Positions 1-10,376 of a stretch of DNA of 64,000 nt are shown piece by piece (positions within the stretch are counted from its first letter, which is position 1; the number at the start of each line of letters is the position of its first letter). Source of the DNA: Monocercomonoides exilis (lineage: Eukaryota; Preaxostyla; Oxymonadida; Polymastigidae). The position numbers were made by a program, and so were the translations under genes. The notes under the pieces are model-generated. The model was given only the letters and a program-made list of their open reading frames with translations. It ran no database searches and had not been told where the DNA came from. The DNA is taken from assembly GCA_001643675.2 (NCBI GenBank), contig LSRY02000001.1:2408501-2472500 (forward strand), written 5' to 3'.

Positions 1-827
1 GATGTTTATCCATCTCTCAAATCAAATGCCTGCAAAACGAACAAATGATATAAAAAAATATCATTCCACAAACCAGAAATGAGCAAATATATCACTTTCC
101 ATTCTTTGAGTCGCTTCCACCTTTTATCTTTTTTCAGTAAGCCAATAAAAACATAAACCATTTCTTCATATTTGTTCGCAAAACTATCTTATCAAATGCT
201 CACGTTAATTGTTAACTATTTTGCATCCAAACGCTTGAATCTAATTTCACAGTCAAATGAAAAAAGCATTTCTCAACAAAAGATATTATCATTGGATTCT
301 TCGAAATCCTCGATCACATGTTCATCAAAAGTTTTGAAAAATAAGTCAATCCGAATAAATAACAATGGTTTATCAGATTTTTTCAATGCGAATTGGGATC
401 AAAACAAAAATGTTCTATGAATAACAAACAATAAAGAAACAAATTTAAGTTTGTTTTGTGTTTTCTTATTTATAATTTTCGAAAAATCAATAGCAATAAT
501 TAAAGGAACCGAGTGATTGACAAGGCAATATGTATGCATTCATCAAACAATCACAATATTAAATTTTGTTTATGTGATTTTACATTCAAAAAGTTGTAAT
601 GATTCATGGCAAAATATATTTTTTTAAGTGAAAAAACAGTTTTACACTGGACAGCTGTTAAATAGAATAATTTTAATTTAATATCATCTCTAATTTATTT
701 CAAAATCAATAATAAGTATTTCAATTGCATCTATTCACTTTTCAATCATGTGAATAAAAAACAAAAAATGATCATTCTCATAATATTAAATTTTTCGAAA
801 CAAAATTGATTTTTATTCTCGATAAAC
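1..827. other. AT-rich intergenic region upstream of receptor A
   Basis: No convincing gene was seen in these 827 bases. The sequence is AT-rich, with scattered short open frames that have no recognisable domains. The last ~50 bases are shared with the 5' flank of the second receptor gene and are listed separately. Confidence 0.6.
782..827 (+). promoter_or_regulatory. Conserved 5' flank shared by both receptor genes
   Basis: The bases directly before the receptor A start codon, from ATATTAAATTTTTCG onward through ATTCTCGATAA, recur almost unchanged before receptor B (53068-53113). Sequence further upstream differs between the copies. The conserved block probably holds the core promoter, initiator or short 5' UTR. 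It could also simply be the edge of the duplicated or converted segment. No experimental promoter consensus is available to me here. Confidence 0.4.
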
Positions 828-3800
828 ATGCTTTTATTCCTTTTAGCATGTCTGATTCTGGCAGAGACATTTAAATCTCAAGTCATCTGTGAAACAGCCG
901 CATTTAGAAACCGAGGTATTATATTTAATATAACTTTTAAACATAACTGTATTTATTTCGGTCAAGGCAACTCAAATGATGCACAGTTTTTCACAAATGG
1001 TGATAATAATTATTTTTCAGAACAGAGAAAAACATCAGGAGTGAAAATATTGAAGGCAGGAACATGCACAGCGATTTATTCAATTTTTCGCTTTTCCAAT
1101 TCTTCAGTTGGACTGAAAAATGTGGCAGTGGAATATTCTTCCTCACCATTTATTCTAATAACAGATAAATCGAATTTGATGTTGGATACCTGCATTTCCC
1201 ACCAAAAGTCGGAATTTCCGTTTCTTTTGAATATCGGGTCAATCTGCCTCACAAACATGACTTTGATCCCCCAAGAGAGTCTTAACCCATCCAGTCTCAT
1301 ATTTTCATCTGATGATTCAAATATTGCTATTTTGAGCAATTCCATCATGACAGACCTGACTGTTTCTTCGTCAGACCATTTTCTTGTTTCAGGAAAGAGC
1401 AAAAGCGAACAGATCATTAATTGTGCCTTCAGGAACATGTCTGTGAAATATGACACGAATAGCTATCATTTTGTGGAACATTCATGTTTTCGAAGTTCAA
1501 TGGAGAACTGCCTCATTTATTCGTGTGTGAATGCCTTTGAAGGAGGGACTTCGAGTGGATCACATTCTTCACAGGAATTCATCTGCAAAAACACAACAAC
1601 ACGCTATGGGAAAAGGGAAATGAATGCTCTTCAGAAAAAGGAAAAACTGAACACAACAGAAAGCCAATCCTTTTCGTTGTGTGAATGGACTGATTGCACA
1701 TCTTTATATGGAGGCGCTATTTATGTTTATAACAATGCAAGTGCAATTCTCACAGTTGAGAATTCTTCATTCACAAGATGCAACGCTTCATCCACAAGAG
1801 GCGGAGGAATATATGCTTTGAAAATTGCTGAATGCATTGTGCTTCATTCAACATTTGTGCAGTGCTTTGCAGCAGGAAAAACAAATTATGGTGGAGGAGG
1901 AATTCAATTCGAACATGTAAATGTCCAATCAATTGTTGATGATTGCTCTTTTCACAGCTGTTTTGCTGAAGATGAAGGCGGGGCAATAAACCTACGACCA
2001 ACAAAAACACAAAAACAAAAACGTTGCATTATTAATTCTGTTTTTTTATTTTGTCATTCAACAATTGATTGTGGAGGCGCTATTATGCATTGGAACTGCA
2101 CTGATCAAGTAGTAATTTCAAATTGTTTATTTTGTCACTGTTATTCTTTGAGCGGAGGTGGAGCAGTTAGCCATCAAATCAGTTCAAATAATAATGGTAT
2201 TTTGTTTTATTACTGTTTCTTTCATAACAACACGTGTGGAAATTTTGGACATGATATTGCTCTGGAAGGTTCAACCTCAAATAATATTGATTCCACCTGC
2301 TATTCAACCAGGCAATCAAAAAACAGAGTTAGTTCAAGTTACAGTTCGATTGTTGATAAAAGCGAATGGCTTCACAATGATTTTGGAAATGTGAGATTTG
2401 TCTCATCAACTGATTCGCAACCAAAAGGCATTGACACATATGCTTGTGGAATTTATGAATCTTATCCATGCCGCACCATCAGTCGTTGCCTTTCACAACT
2501 CATTCCAGACTTGGTTCCCAATGTCGAAGTATCTTCGGGAACGATAATCGAAACAAATAGTTTTGATTGTGGAGTTAACTCTTTCACTGTATATGGTCAA
2601 AGCAATATGAGCACGGCAATCCACACAGAATTTGAAGCATCTGGGATATCTCTTTTTTCGGTCTCGACAGGCACATTGACTGCCAGAGACTTTGTTCTTG
2701 TGCATGGCTCGGCTCATCCGAATAACCGTGGGTCAAGGCTGTTTGAGATTAATGGAGCAGGAGGAATGAGGATCAGCAGACTGAACATATCTTTTGGGAG
2801 CGGACAATCAACAGAAACAGCATTTTCGACAGAACTGATCAATGTCCAGAATGGGATGTTTCAGATGGAACATGTGAACTGGGCAAAGACGATTTCCACA
2901 AATTCATTATTTTCGCTTTCTTCGACAAATGAGATTTCATTGACACTTTCAGAGTGTGCATTTGATGGGATTGAGAGAACAACGAGCGGAGCAGCAGTGA
3001 TATCGTTTTCGAATGACAAGGCCAACATTGATGTGAATTGTTGCACTTTTGAAGGATGTGGAAGCACAACATCAACTGATGGGGGATCGATGATGCTGTG
3101 TGTTGGGAATGGAAATGAGGTGAAAGTGAAAGGTGGATCTTTTGATGGGTGCTATTGCTCTGCAACATATGGATTTGGAGGAGGAATTCTTCTTCGATTG
3201 TTGAATGAAAATCCCAATTTCCTGATATCCTCTTCGTTTGGCACAAACACAGCCAAATGGGGAAGAGATATTTTTGTTATTTCACCCAATCTGGAAGAAA
3301 CAGCAAAATCAGAAAACATCACATGTGTGACAGATTCATTGGATTCTCTTGAGAAAGTGAGAGGATATGACAATGGAAACACGAGTGTGGCCATTCCTCT
3401 GTGCATCTATCTCCTTCCCACCCCAGAAGAAATATATGTGAGCAATTCTGAGGCATCCAATCACTCACACTGTGGAATTGTCCAATTCCCTTGTTTGACA
3501 ATGAAGCACTCCCTCACAAAACAAACAGGAACAAAGAAAGTTATTGTGAATGGAATGATTATGATGAGTGATGAATTGGCCTTTGCTGGACAGAAACATG
3601 AAATCCGAGGAAATGATGATGAAAGTGGCTGGACAGTCTCTGATTCAAGTGAAACATCCAATTCATCGATGATTTCAGCAAATGTTGAAACAGAATTATC
3701 AAGACTCATCTTCTCTCTTCCTTCTTCCCTTCCTCTTCACTCCACTTTCATTTCGTCTTCTTCATCGTCAATAACTCTGTCTCAATGTTCGCTTTCTCTT

Positions 3801-6800
3801 CAAAATCCATCATCAGAATTGACAATTCTGTTCTTGTCCGTTGAGTCAGGGATCCTGATAATCGACAAATTCTCAGCTTCATCAATTGATTTGAGGAGAA
3901 ATCCATTGATCTGGTTGAGAGGAAGCAGCACAAATACCGAGTTGATGAGCACTCTGTGGTTGAACATGACGAACAGCAATTTCACAGAAATCAAAAGAGC
4001 AGCTGGAAGTGGAGGGTGTGTGAGCATTGGCAACAGCGATGATGAAAATACAAACACACAAATAAATATTGAAGAATGTTCATTTGATGGATGTTCTGTG
4101 CTGGATGATGAAAGCAGAGGAGGGGCTATCAATGCTCAGTTGAAAGGGAGCATTCAAATGAATGTTGTTTCTTGCGCATTCACAGGATGCACAGCACCAG
4201 CAGAAGAACGGAAGATTGGGTTTGGGGGAGGGATGGCGCTGAAGCTGATTGATTGCTTTTCTTCATTTGTGATCTCATCCCCTGTTTTTGATAAAAGCAA
4301 GCCAAATGTTGCAAGATATGGAAATGACCTGTTTGTTGAATCGCCAAACTTGACAAAGAGCATCACAAACACCTCTCTTCCATTTGTGAATGGGAATATG
4401 GAAGATATTTCATTGGATTCAATGAGAGGTTTTGATGGGAGTGACACAACGAATGCCATTCCACTGGTTTTATTCTGGCGAGCGATTGGGTCAGAGATAT
4501 TTATTGGGAGCGAAGGTTGTGATGTGTGTGTGTGTGGATTCTCGGATTATCCTTGTCTGTCGATGGATCATTCGTTGACAAGACTGGCAGAAGGGAATGA
4601 AAGGAATGTCAGCATCATTGGAAAAGGATATCTGCAGAAGAGTGTTGATGTGAGTGGAATATCAGTGAAATCGGATGAGAGCAGCATGTGCTCATTGGAA
4701 TGTGTCTCATCGCTTGAAGGAGCAGAAGGAGCAGCAATGAAGATTTGTGGCATTACCAATTTGGAACTGATCAAGTTTGTGATTCCATCTTCATTCGCAA
4801 GTGGAGTGAATGTTTTGATGCATGTTGGCTCAAGCGATGGATCCTTGACTGTGAAAGATTGTTCGTTCACCAAAAAAGGAGATGAGAGAGAAGAAGTGAC
4901 AGATTATGGACTGATCAAGGCAGATGGAGGTACAGTTGTGCTGGAATTGGTGACGATGCAATTGTTGAGCTTTTCTCAGGATGTTATTTCTGTGTTGTCA
5001 GCAACGGTGCTGAATGCGAAAAATCTGACGATGAAGAATATTGAGGTGGAGGGAGCAAGTGGATTGAGGATATCAAAGGGATCAGCTGGAGAGAAGAGAG
5101 GGAGCAATGAAGGAGAACAAAACATTGTTATTGAGTGGAGTTTGTTTGAAGAAGTCACCCAAGACACAACAGAAAACATCTCGATCATTCGAAATGAGAA
5201 TGATGAGCCATTGAATATGGTGATTCGGAACACGACAATGAAGAGATGTGGAGGGTTGAAGTGTGGAAAGGGAGGAGGGATGTTTTGTGAGTTGAATGAG
5301 GGAGGAAGTTTTGAGTGCTCATTTTGCAAGATTTCAGAGTGTTTCTGCTCGAGCACAGGAAGAGGTGGGTGGCTATTTCTGGAATGCACCTCGGTGGCTG
5401 AGCATCCATTGAATTTTGTTTTGTCGAATATCACATTCCGAGACAACACCGCATTGAGAGGGAGAGATGTGTATGTTCGATGCCACTCAATCGATACACA
5501 AATAGTTGATGAGCAGTTCTTGCTGGATTTCAGAGCACCGTTTGTGAAGGACAAGGCAGTATGGGGATGCACAACAGACTCGTTTGTGGGGGAAGAGGAT
5601 CTTCTGCTGAGGGTTATGAGATACCAGAGCGAGACGATATTTGTGTCATCAGTTGCAGACAATCGTGCAGACAGCAAGCAATGCGGAGAATTGGACACGC
5701 CATGCCACTCATTGAGCTTTGGAGTGCAACACATCATTCCTTCATCGTATTCGCAGCTGTTGATCTTGGGGCAAACAGAAATTGTTGGGAGGTGTGATGT
5801 TCTTGATGTGACCATCCGCTCATTGCAATCTCCCTCAGCCGCATTGGTGTATTTGAACTCAACAATAACCAATGAGGGAAGTCTGATCACAACATCAGAG
5901 AATGTTCGGATTGAGAGATTGAAATTCAATTTTGGGCAGTTATTTTCATATTCAGGCAATTCAATCATTCATGAAGCAAATGGACAACTTTCTCTTTCAT
6001 CTGTTGACTTTTCTTCGATTTTGGAATCAGAAAACATTGAATCTGTTGTTCTGAATTCAACATTGTTGAATATCGAAAATGGAATTCTTCATGTTGACAA
6101 CTGCTCAATATCAATGCTTTCATTCAAGAAGCCTTCATTTCTGTTAAATGGTGATGAGATAAATTTTACAAATGTGAAACTGGAACAGATTGAATCAATA
6201 ACAAATGTATTTGAGATTGGACAATGTGGAAGTGTTGCATTGAATGGAGTATCTGCAGATGGAGTGAAGCTGTCTGAGGGTTGTGTTATTGCGATAAACG
6301 ATTTGTCATCAGGAACAGTTTCTATTGGAATCTCCTCATTCAACAACAGTTCGAGAAATTCAGAAGGAGCTTCTGTTCTCACTGCTTCTTCAACTTCTGC
6401 TCAAATAAACCTTTTCAATTGCTCTTGCTCAGATTGCAATTCTCTGTCAAGCAAAGGAAGCATTATGGAGATTAACAATACGAAGGATGTTTCGATGGAT
6501 TTGTGTCAATTTATTGGAGTGAAAACAAAAGAAAGTGAAAATAAGAGAAACAGGGATTTTGAAGAAATATGCAAATGGAATGGATCGCTTGTTCACTCAG
6601 CGAATTCTTCATTGATGATGAAATATGTGACAATAATGAATGCTTCATCAGGTGGATTGTCAGTGTCTGCAGGTGATGTGACGATTGAGAAAGGGGAGTT
6701 TTTGAACAACAATCCATTCATTGATATATATCCCTCTCTTCATCGAAACATCATTTGTTCAGATTCAGCATCACTGACTATTTCCAGCTTGAAAGGTGGA

Positions 6801-8603
6801 GATGGAGTGATGCCAAATTCTTCACTTTGGATTTTGGATGATGGATGTGATTTGAGAGGGATAGCAGGAGAAAGGGCATCTCCTTTCTTCATTCCCAGAC
6901 TGGAAGATGTTTCAGTGAATGAAAATGGCAGCAATGTTGTTGTGAAATTCAAGGGATCTCTTTTTGTGCCTTGTGACTTGTCATTCAGATTGATATTCAA
7001 AACGGGGGATGTGGAGTTGGTTGAGACATATCCATTTGAGGAAGACAGTTTTGTTTCAGAAACAGAAGTGATTGGAAGAATTCCATCAGAAAATATATCA
7101 AAGGTTGCAGATGAAACAGAGGTGTCAGTGATGATTCTGTTTGGGAAGCAATTGGCAGAGACTTCTCCACAGATTGTGAAGAACAAAACAGAACCAAAGA
7201 CTGAAAATGATAAAGTGGTTGAAGGAGGAAAAGAAGGGAAATCATCATGGTCATTGATAATTGCTATCATATTTGTTGTTTTGTTTTTGATTGTTCTGAT
7301 TGTATCAATAACATTCATTGTTCGGTGGAGAAAGGCAAAGAATGAGAACAAAGATCTGAGAGAGATTGTGAATGATACAGTGAGGAAGGATCCGAAGCTG
7401 ATTGAGATGGTGACAATGGAGCCATCACCTGAGGAGCAGTGGAGGAGAGCAGAGAGAGAAGCTGAAAAGAAGAATGAGGAAAGAATCAAGAAGAGGGTGT
7501 ATGAGAAAAGCTTGGGACACTCAGAATCGTCAGAGCATTTGCTGAGTGAATGTGGCTCAACAGAATATATTTTGGGGAGAGATTCAGACAAGATCCCTGA
7601 ATGGGCATTGGAGAAAGTGGAAGAAGAAGAGATTCGAAAGAGATCACCATCACCTTCCATCTCATCCACTTCCACCACTTCGACAACAGATTCAGATTCA
7701 ACATTTGTTCGGGGAGAAGAACTGTGCCCCACCACGTCGTCGATGTCGAATCTGGTGGATGTGATGGCGTGTTCGTCTCCCCATGAGAAGCTGATTGTGG
7801 ATCTGAGGGATTCGCTGTTCATGCTGTTGCACGGAAGGAACAAGACAAAAGAGATGGCGATAGGCACTCTTCAGGAGAGGGAGGTGACAGCTGCTCAAAT
7901 CCTGTTCTGGGTGGCGAATCTCTCACTCCACTCGTTCAATGAAATGGAGAATCCTCTGTCATCACTTGCCAATCTCACTCCGCACATTGTGCTGTTCTCG
8001 GAACACATGGTGATCTGCATTGTTTTGCACTCGGACTTCTCATCAGACTCTGACAGTTCATCAGTCTCTTCAAGCTCCACCATGGTCACATCTTCCTCTG
8101 ATGTTTCAGTGATGAGCGAGAGATACACCAAGTCGCCACCTCCATCATCAGCGTTTGAGGATGATGAAGATGAAGAAAGAAAAGAGTGTCTGAGGTGGAA
8201 GGCACCCGAGCTGCAGATGAACAAGAAGATGGGAGCGACAAAGGAGTCAGTGGCATTCTCGATTGGGATGATGCTGTGGGAGTGTCTGACACTGGAGATC
8301 CCATTTGATGAGTATGAGGGTGAGGTGGCAGGGCAGAAGATTGTGAATCACGAACGACCGAACATGTCAGCTGTGAAGGAGTCGAATTTCTTTGAAATCA
8401 TCCAAGCTTGCCTGTCTTCCCAGCCAGAAGACAGACTGAGCTTGGCAGGGCTGAAGCGAGAGTTCATCCAGCGGTTTCCTGCAGGAGCAGCAATTCTGAC
8501 GATGTCAGATGCGATTGATCTGGAGGAGACAACAGAAGATGGGGAATACATGACGAGTGTGAATTCTTCAGATATCACAGGAACTTTGCAGACTGAGAAG
8601 TGA
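828..8603 (+). CDS. Giant beta-helix surface receptor with kinase-like tail (receptor A)
   Basis: Single uninterrupted 2,591-aa frame ending in TGA. Residues 1-18 form a signal peptide (MLLFLLACLILAETF). The ectodomain (about 20-2135) is Cys-, Ser- and Asn-X-Ser/Thr-rich, with recurring C-x-GGG/GGA turns typical of right-handed parallel beta-helix (pectin-lyase-like) proteins. A signature of the form CG-x6-9-PC near residues 537, 880, 1235 and 1617 marks modules of about 345-380 residues. One transmembrane helix lies at about 2138-2166, followed by a basic stop-transfer sequence (RWRKAKNE), a charged coiled-coil-like stretch and a Ser/Thr/Asp-rich linker. A kinase-like lobe spans about 2320-2560: RWKAPEL (APE motif, near 2456) and GMMLWECLTLEIPF are visible, but no glycine loop, catalytic Lys, HRD or DFG was found. 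It is probably a plasma-membrane receptor or adhesin with a pseudokinase tail. The ligand is unknown. Near-identical paralogue at 53114-60952. Confidence 0.9.
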   Translation: MLLFLLACLILAETFKSQVICETAAFRNRGIIFNITFKHNCIYFGQGNSNDAQFFTNGDNNYFSEQRKTSGVKILKAGTCTAIYSIFRFSNSSVGLKNVAVEYSSSPFILITDKSNLMLDTCISHQKSEFPFLLNIGSICLTNMTLIPQESLNPSSLIFSSDDSNIAILSNSIMTDLTVSSSDHFLVSGKSKSEQIINCAFRNMSVKYDTNSYHFVEHSCFRSSMENCLIYSCVNAFEGGTSSGSHSSQEFICKNTTTRYGKREMNALQKKEKLNTTESQSFSLCEWTDCTSLYGGAIYVYNNASAILTVENSSFTRCNASSTRGGGIYALKIAECIVLHSTFVQCFAAGKTNYGGGGIQFEHVNVQSIVDDCSFHSCFAEDEGGAINLRPTKTQKQKRCIINSVFLFCHSTIDCGGAIMHWNCTDQVVISNCLFCHCYSLSGGGAVSHQISSNNNGILFYYCFFHNNTCGNFGHDIALEGSTSNNIDSTCYSTRQSKNRVSSSYSSIVDKSEWLHNDFGNVRFVSSTDSQPKGIDTYACGIYESYPCRTISRCLSQLIPDLVPNVEVSSGTIIETNSFDCGVNSFTVYGQSNMSTAIHTEFEASGISLFSVSTGTLTARDFVLVHGSAHPNNRGSRLFEINGAGGMRISRLNISFGSGQSTETAFSTELINVQNGMFQMEHVNWAKTISTNSLFSLSSTNEISLTLSECAFDGIERTTSGAAVISFSNDKANIDVNCCTFEGCGSTTSTDGGSMMLCVGNGNEVKVKGGSFDGCYCSATYGFGGGILLRLLNENPNFLISSSFGTNTAKWGRDIFVISPNLEETAKSENITCVTDSLDSLEKVRGYDNGNTSVAIPLCIYLLPTPEEIYVSNSEASNHSHCGIVQFPCLTMKHSLTKQTGTKKVIVNGMIMMSDELAFAGQKHEIRGNDDESGWTVSDSSETSNSSMISANVETELSRLIFSLPSSLPLHSTFISSSSSSITLSQCSLSLQNPSSELTILFLSVESGILIIDKFSASSIDLRRNPLIWLRGSSTNTELMSTLWLNMTNSNFTEIKRAAGSGGCVSIGNSDDENTNTQINIEECSFDGCSVLDDESRGGAINAQLKGSIQMNVVSCAFTGCTAPAEERKIGFGGGMALKLIDCFSSFVISSPVFDKSKPNVARYGNDLFVESPNLTKSITNTSLPFVNGNMEDISLDSMRGFDGSDTTNAIPLVLFWRAIGSEIFIGSEGCDVCVCGFSDYPCLSMDHSLTRLAEGNERNVSIIGKGYLQKSVDVSGISVKSDESSMCSLECVSSLEGAEGAAMKICGITNLELIKFVIPSSFASGVNVLMHVGSSDGSLTVKDCSFTKKGDEREEVTDYGLIKADGGTVVLELVTMQLLSFSQDVISVLSATVLNAKNLTMKNIEVEGASGLRISKGSAGEKRGSNEGEQNIVIEWSLFEEVTQDTTENISIIRNENDEPLNMVIRNTTMKRCGGLKCGKGGGMFCELNEGGSFECSFCKISECFCSSTGRGGWLFLECTSVAEHPLNFVLSNITFRDNTALRGRDVYVRCHSIDTQIVDEQFLLDFRAPFVKDKAVWGCTTDSFVGEEDLLLRVMRYQSETIFVSSVADNRADSKQCGELDTPCHSLSFGVQHIIPSSYSQLLILGQTEIVGRCDVLDVTIRSLQSPSAALVYLNSTITNEGSLITTSENVRIERLKFNFGQLFSYSGNSIIHEANGQLSLSSVDFSSILESENIESVVLNSTLLNIENGILHVDNCSISMLSFKKPSFLLNGDEINFTNVKLEQIESITNVFEIGQCGSVALNGVSADGVKLSEGCVIAINDLSSGTVSIGISSFNNSSRNSEGASVLTASSTSAQINLFNCSCSDCNSLSSKGSIMEINNTKDVSMDLCQFIGVKTKESENKRNRDFEEICKWNGSLVHSANSSLMMKYVTIMNASSGGLSVSAGDVTIEKGEFLNNNPFIDIYPSLHRNIICSDSASLTISSLKGGDGVMPNSSLWILDDGCDLRGIAGERASPFFIPRLEDVSVNENGSNVVVKFKGSLFVPCDLSFRLIFKTGDVELVETYPFEEDSFVSETEVIGRIPSENISKVADETEVSVMILFGKQLAETSPQIVKNKTEPKTENDKVVEGGKEGKSSWSLIIAIIFVVLFLIVLIVSITFIVRWRKAKNENKDLREIVNDTVRKDPKLIEMVTMEPSPEEQWRRAEREAEKKNEERIKKRVYEKSLGHSESSEHLLSECGSTEYILGRDSDKIPEWALEKVEEEEIRKRSPSPSISSTSTTSTTDSDSTFVRGEELCPTTSSMSNLVDVMACSSPHEKLIVDLRDSLFMLLHGRNKTKEMAIGTLQEREVTAAQILFWVANLSLHSFNEMENPLSSLANLTPHIVLFSEHMVICIVLHSDFSSDSDSSSVSSSSTMVTSSSDVSVMSERYTKSPPPSSAFEDDEDEERKECLRWKAPELQMNKKMGATKESVAFSIGMMLWECLTLEIPFDEYEGEVAGQKIVNHERPNMSAVKESNFFEIIQACLSSQPEDRLSLAGLKREFIQRFPAGAAILTMSDAIDLEETTEDGEYMTSVNSSDITGTLQTEK

Positions 8604-10376
8604 ATGAAGAGTTGGTGACAATTGTGTTTTTGCTGGAAAAATGCATTTGTTTCCAAAGCCGCCTCAATATTATCTTTTATCAGTCTGAGAGAGGATCTCT
8701 CTTCCCATTTCGTTTTTGTTCATCAGCACATTTCTTCTTGTTTTTGATATCAACATTTTTATTATGTTTCATTGTTTTCATTGGTTGTTGTGTTTCACTT
8801 TGTTTTTTCTTTCACCGATTCCGAATGCAGATTTTGGATGAGCAGTGTTTGTTGTGTTTTATATATTCAAGTTTTTGTGTTCGCTGAATCTCCACCACAC
8901 AATTATTTTGAGTGAATCTTGTCAAATGAAATTTTTCATTAATCTCTAATTTGGCTTTTCAGTTGATTCTTTTCTTTTCTTTTTTTTTCTTTTCTTTTCA
9001 TTGCAAACATCAACAGTTGTTATTTCATTTCCTATTTTGTGTAACTCCAATTTGTATTATCAATTCCATTTGTTTTTTTCAATTTTCCAAGCGACTTTTT
9101 CTTTATTTGTAGCGATCACAACATTCACAACAAACGATAAAAGATATCTCTTTTTTTGTTTCAGAAAACAAAAATGTGGTTGTTTGTTCATTTGCAGCGA
9201 TTGCATCAGAAGAATCAATTCCTTCATCAATGAACAGCTTTGTTCTGTGAAACATATCATTTGTGAAGAGAATTGAACAGAACAAGAGAAACTCATTCAA
9301 TCTGTTGGCTTTGTTGTTACTTGACTCAGAGAATCATGTATTGTTCATGTTCAAGAACCTCTTTTGTTATTTCCTCTCTCAACTTTCATTTTTCCTTTGT
9401 TGAAGAAAAGAACAATGTGAATTCAGCTTCATGAAAGGAGGGACTGAATTGTTGACATCTCTTTGTTGTTATTGTAATTTTCATGAACAAAGAAATGTTT
9501 TTTTTTCCTTTTTATGTGGAATCTGAAAGAAGAAATGTAATGTTTCAAAACAAGGAATTTAAATAAAAAAATATTTTTTTTTTTATTTATTGAAGAATAA
9601 GCAGTTCTATTTTTTAATTTGATGAAAAATCTCCTTTGAATTCAATCTCCGTGTAATTTTGACTCGATTTCATTCTGAACTGATATCCTTCGATTTGTGA
9701 GTATTTCATCAGACTTTCCTCAGGCTCATTAGCATTTTTTTTGTAAAATAAACTTGTTGTTGCATTATCCAACTGCTCATCTTTTTCTTGTCATGTGAAA
9801 ATCTTATGAACAGCAATAATGATCATTATGATACACAAAGAGTATGAAAAATCAAAAAAGTTGATGAAGAAACCACAAAACAGAAGCTCATTAGAAGATT
9901 TCAAATCTTTGAAGTGATGAAGAGATGAACCGATAAGTCAAGTCATTGATTGTTTGAAAGAGAATAAAGTTGATTGAAAAAATAAAAGATGACTTTTCAT
10001 TTGTTCTTTCTTTTTTGCTATTTGAAGAAAAATGTGATGTGAAAAAACAAATTCTTTAATTTTTTTTCAATTTTCAAGTTCATCTGTTGAAGCATATATC
10101 CAAAAAATAAATTTTTTCGATTCATGAAAAAGGAAAATGTTCATGTTGAATTGCAAAGTTGTTGTGTTGGAATCATCAAAAGGATTCGGAAAAGAAACAT
10201 TTGAATTACAATAATTCAATAGGTGAAAAAAAAACTATATTGGCTTTAATGAACAAAAAGAAGCAATTCAATCAACATCCTCGTTGTATTTGCACGAAAA
10301 TAACAGTGTTTATCATCAAAAAGACAAAAAAATTTATCTATTCAAATCAAACATGAAACAAAAATAATAATTCTCT
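8604..10376. other. Intergenic region between receptor A and the macroglobulin-like gene
   Basis: About 1.8 kb of AT-rich sequence between two convergent genes (+ then -). It contains T-rich and A-rich runs and short frames without recognisable domains or splice structure. Both flanking 3' UTRs and polyadenylation signals should lie here, but no individual site could be assigned. No RNA gene was recognised. Confidence 0.5.

Noticed and set aside
4976-5968. 330-codon minus-strand frame within receptor A
   Set aside because: Antisense shadow of a long coding region; the predicted protein is low-complexity and lacks domain features.
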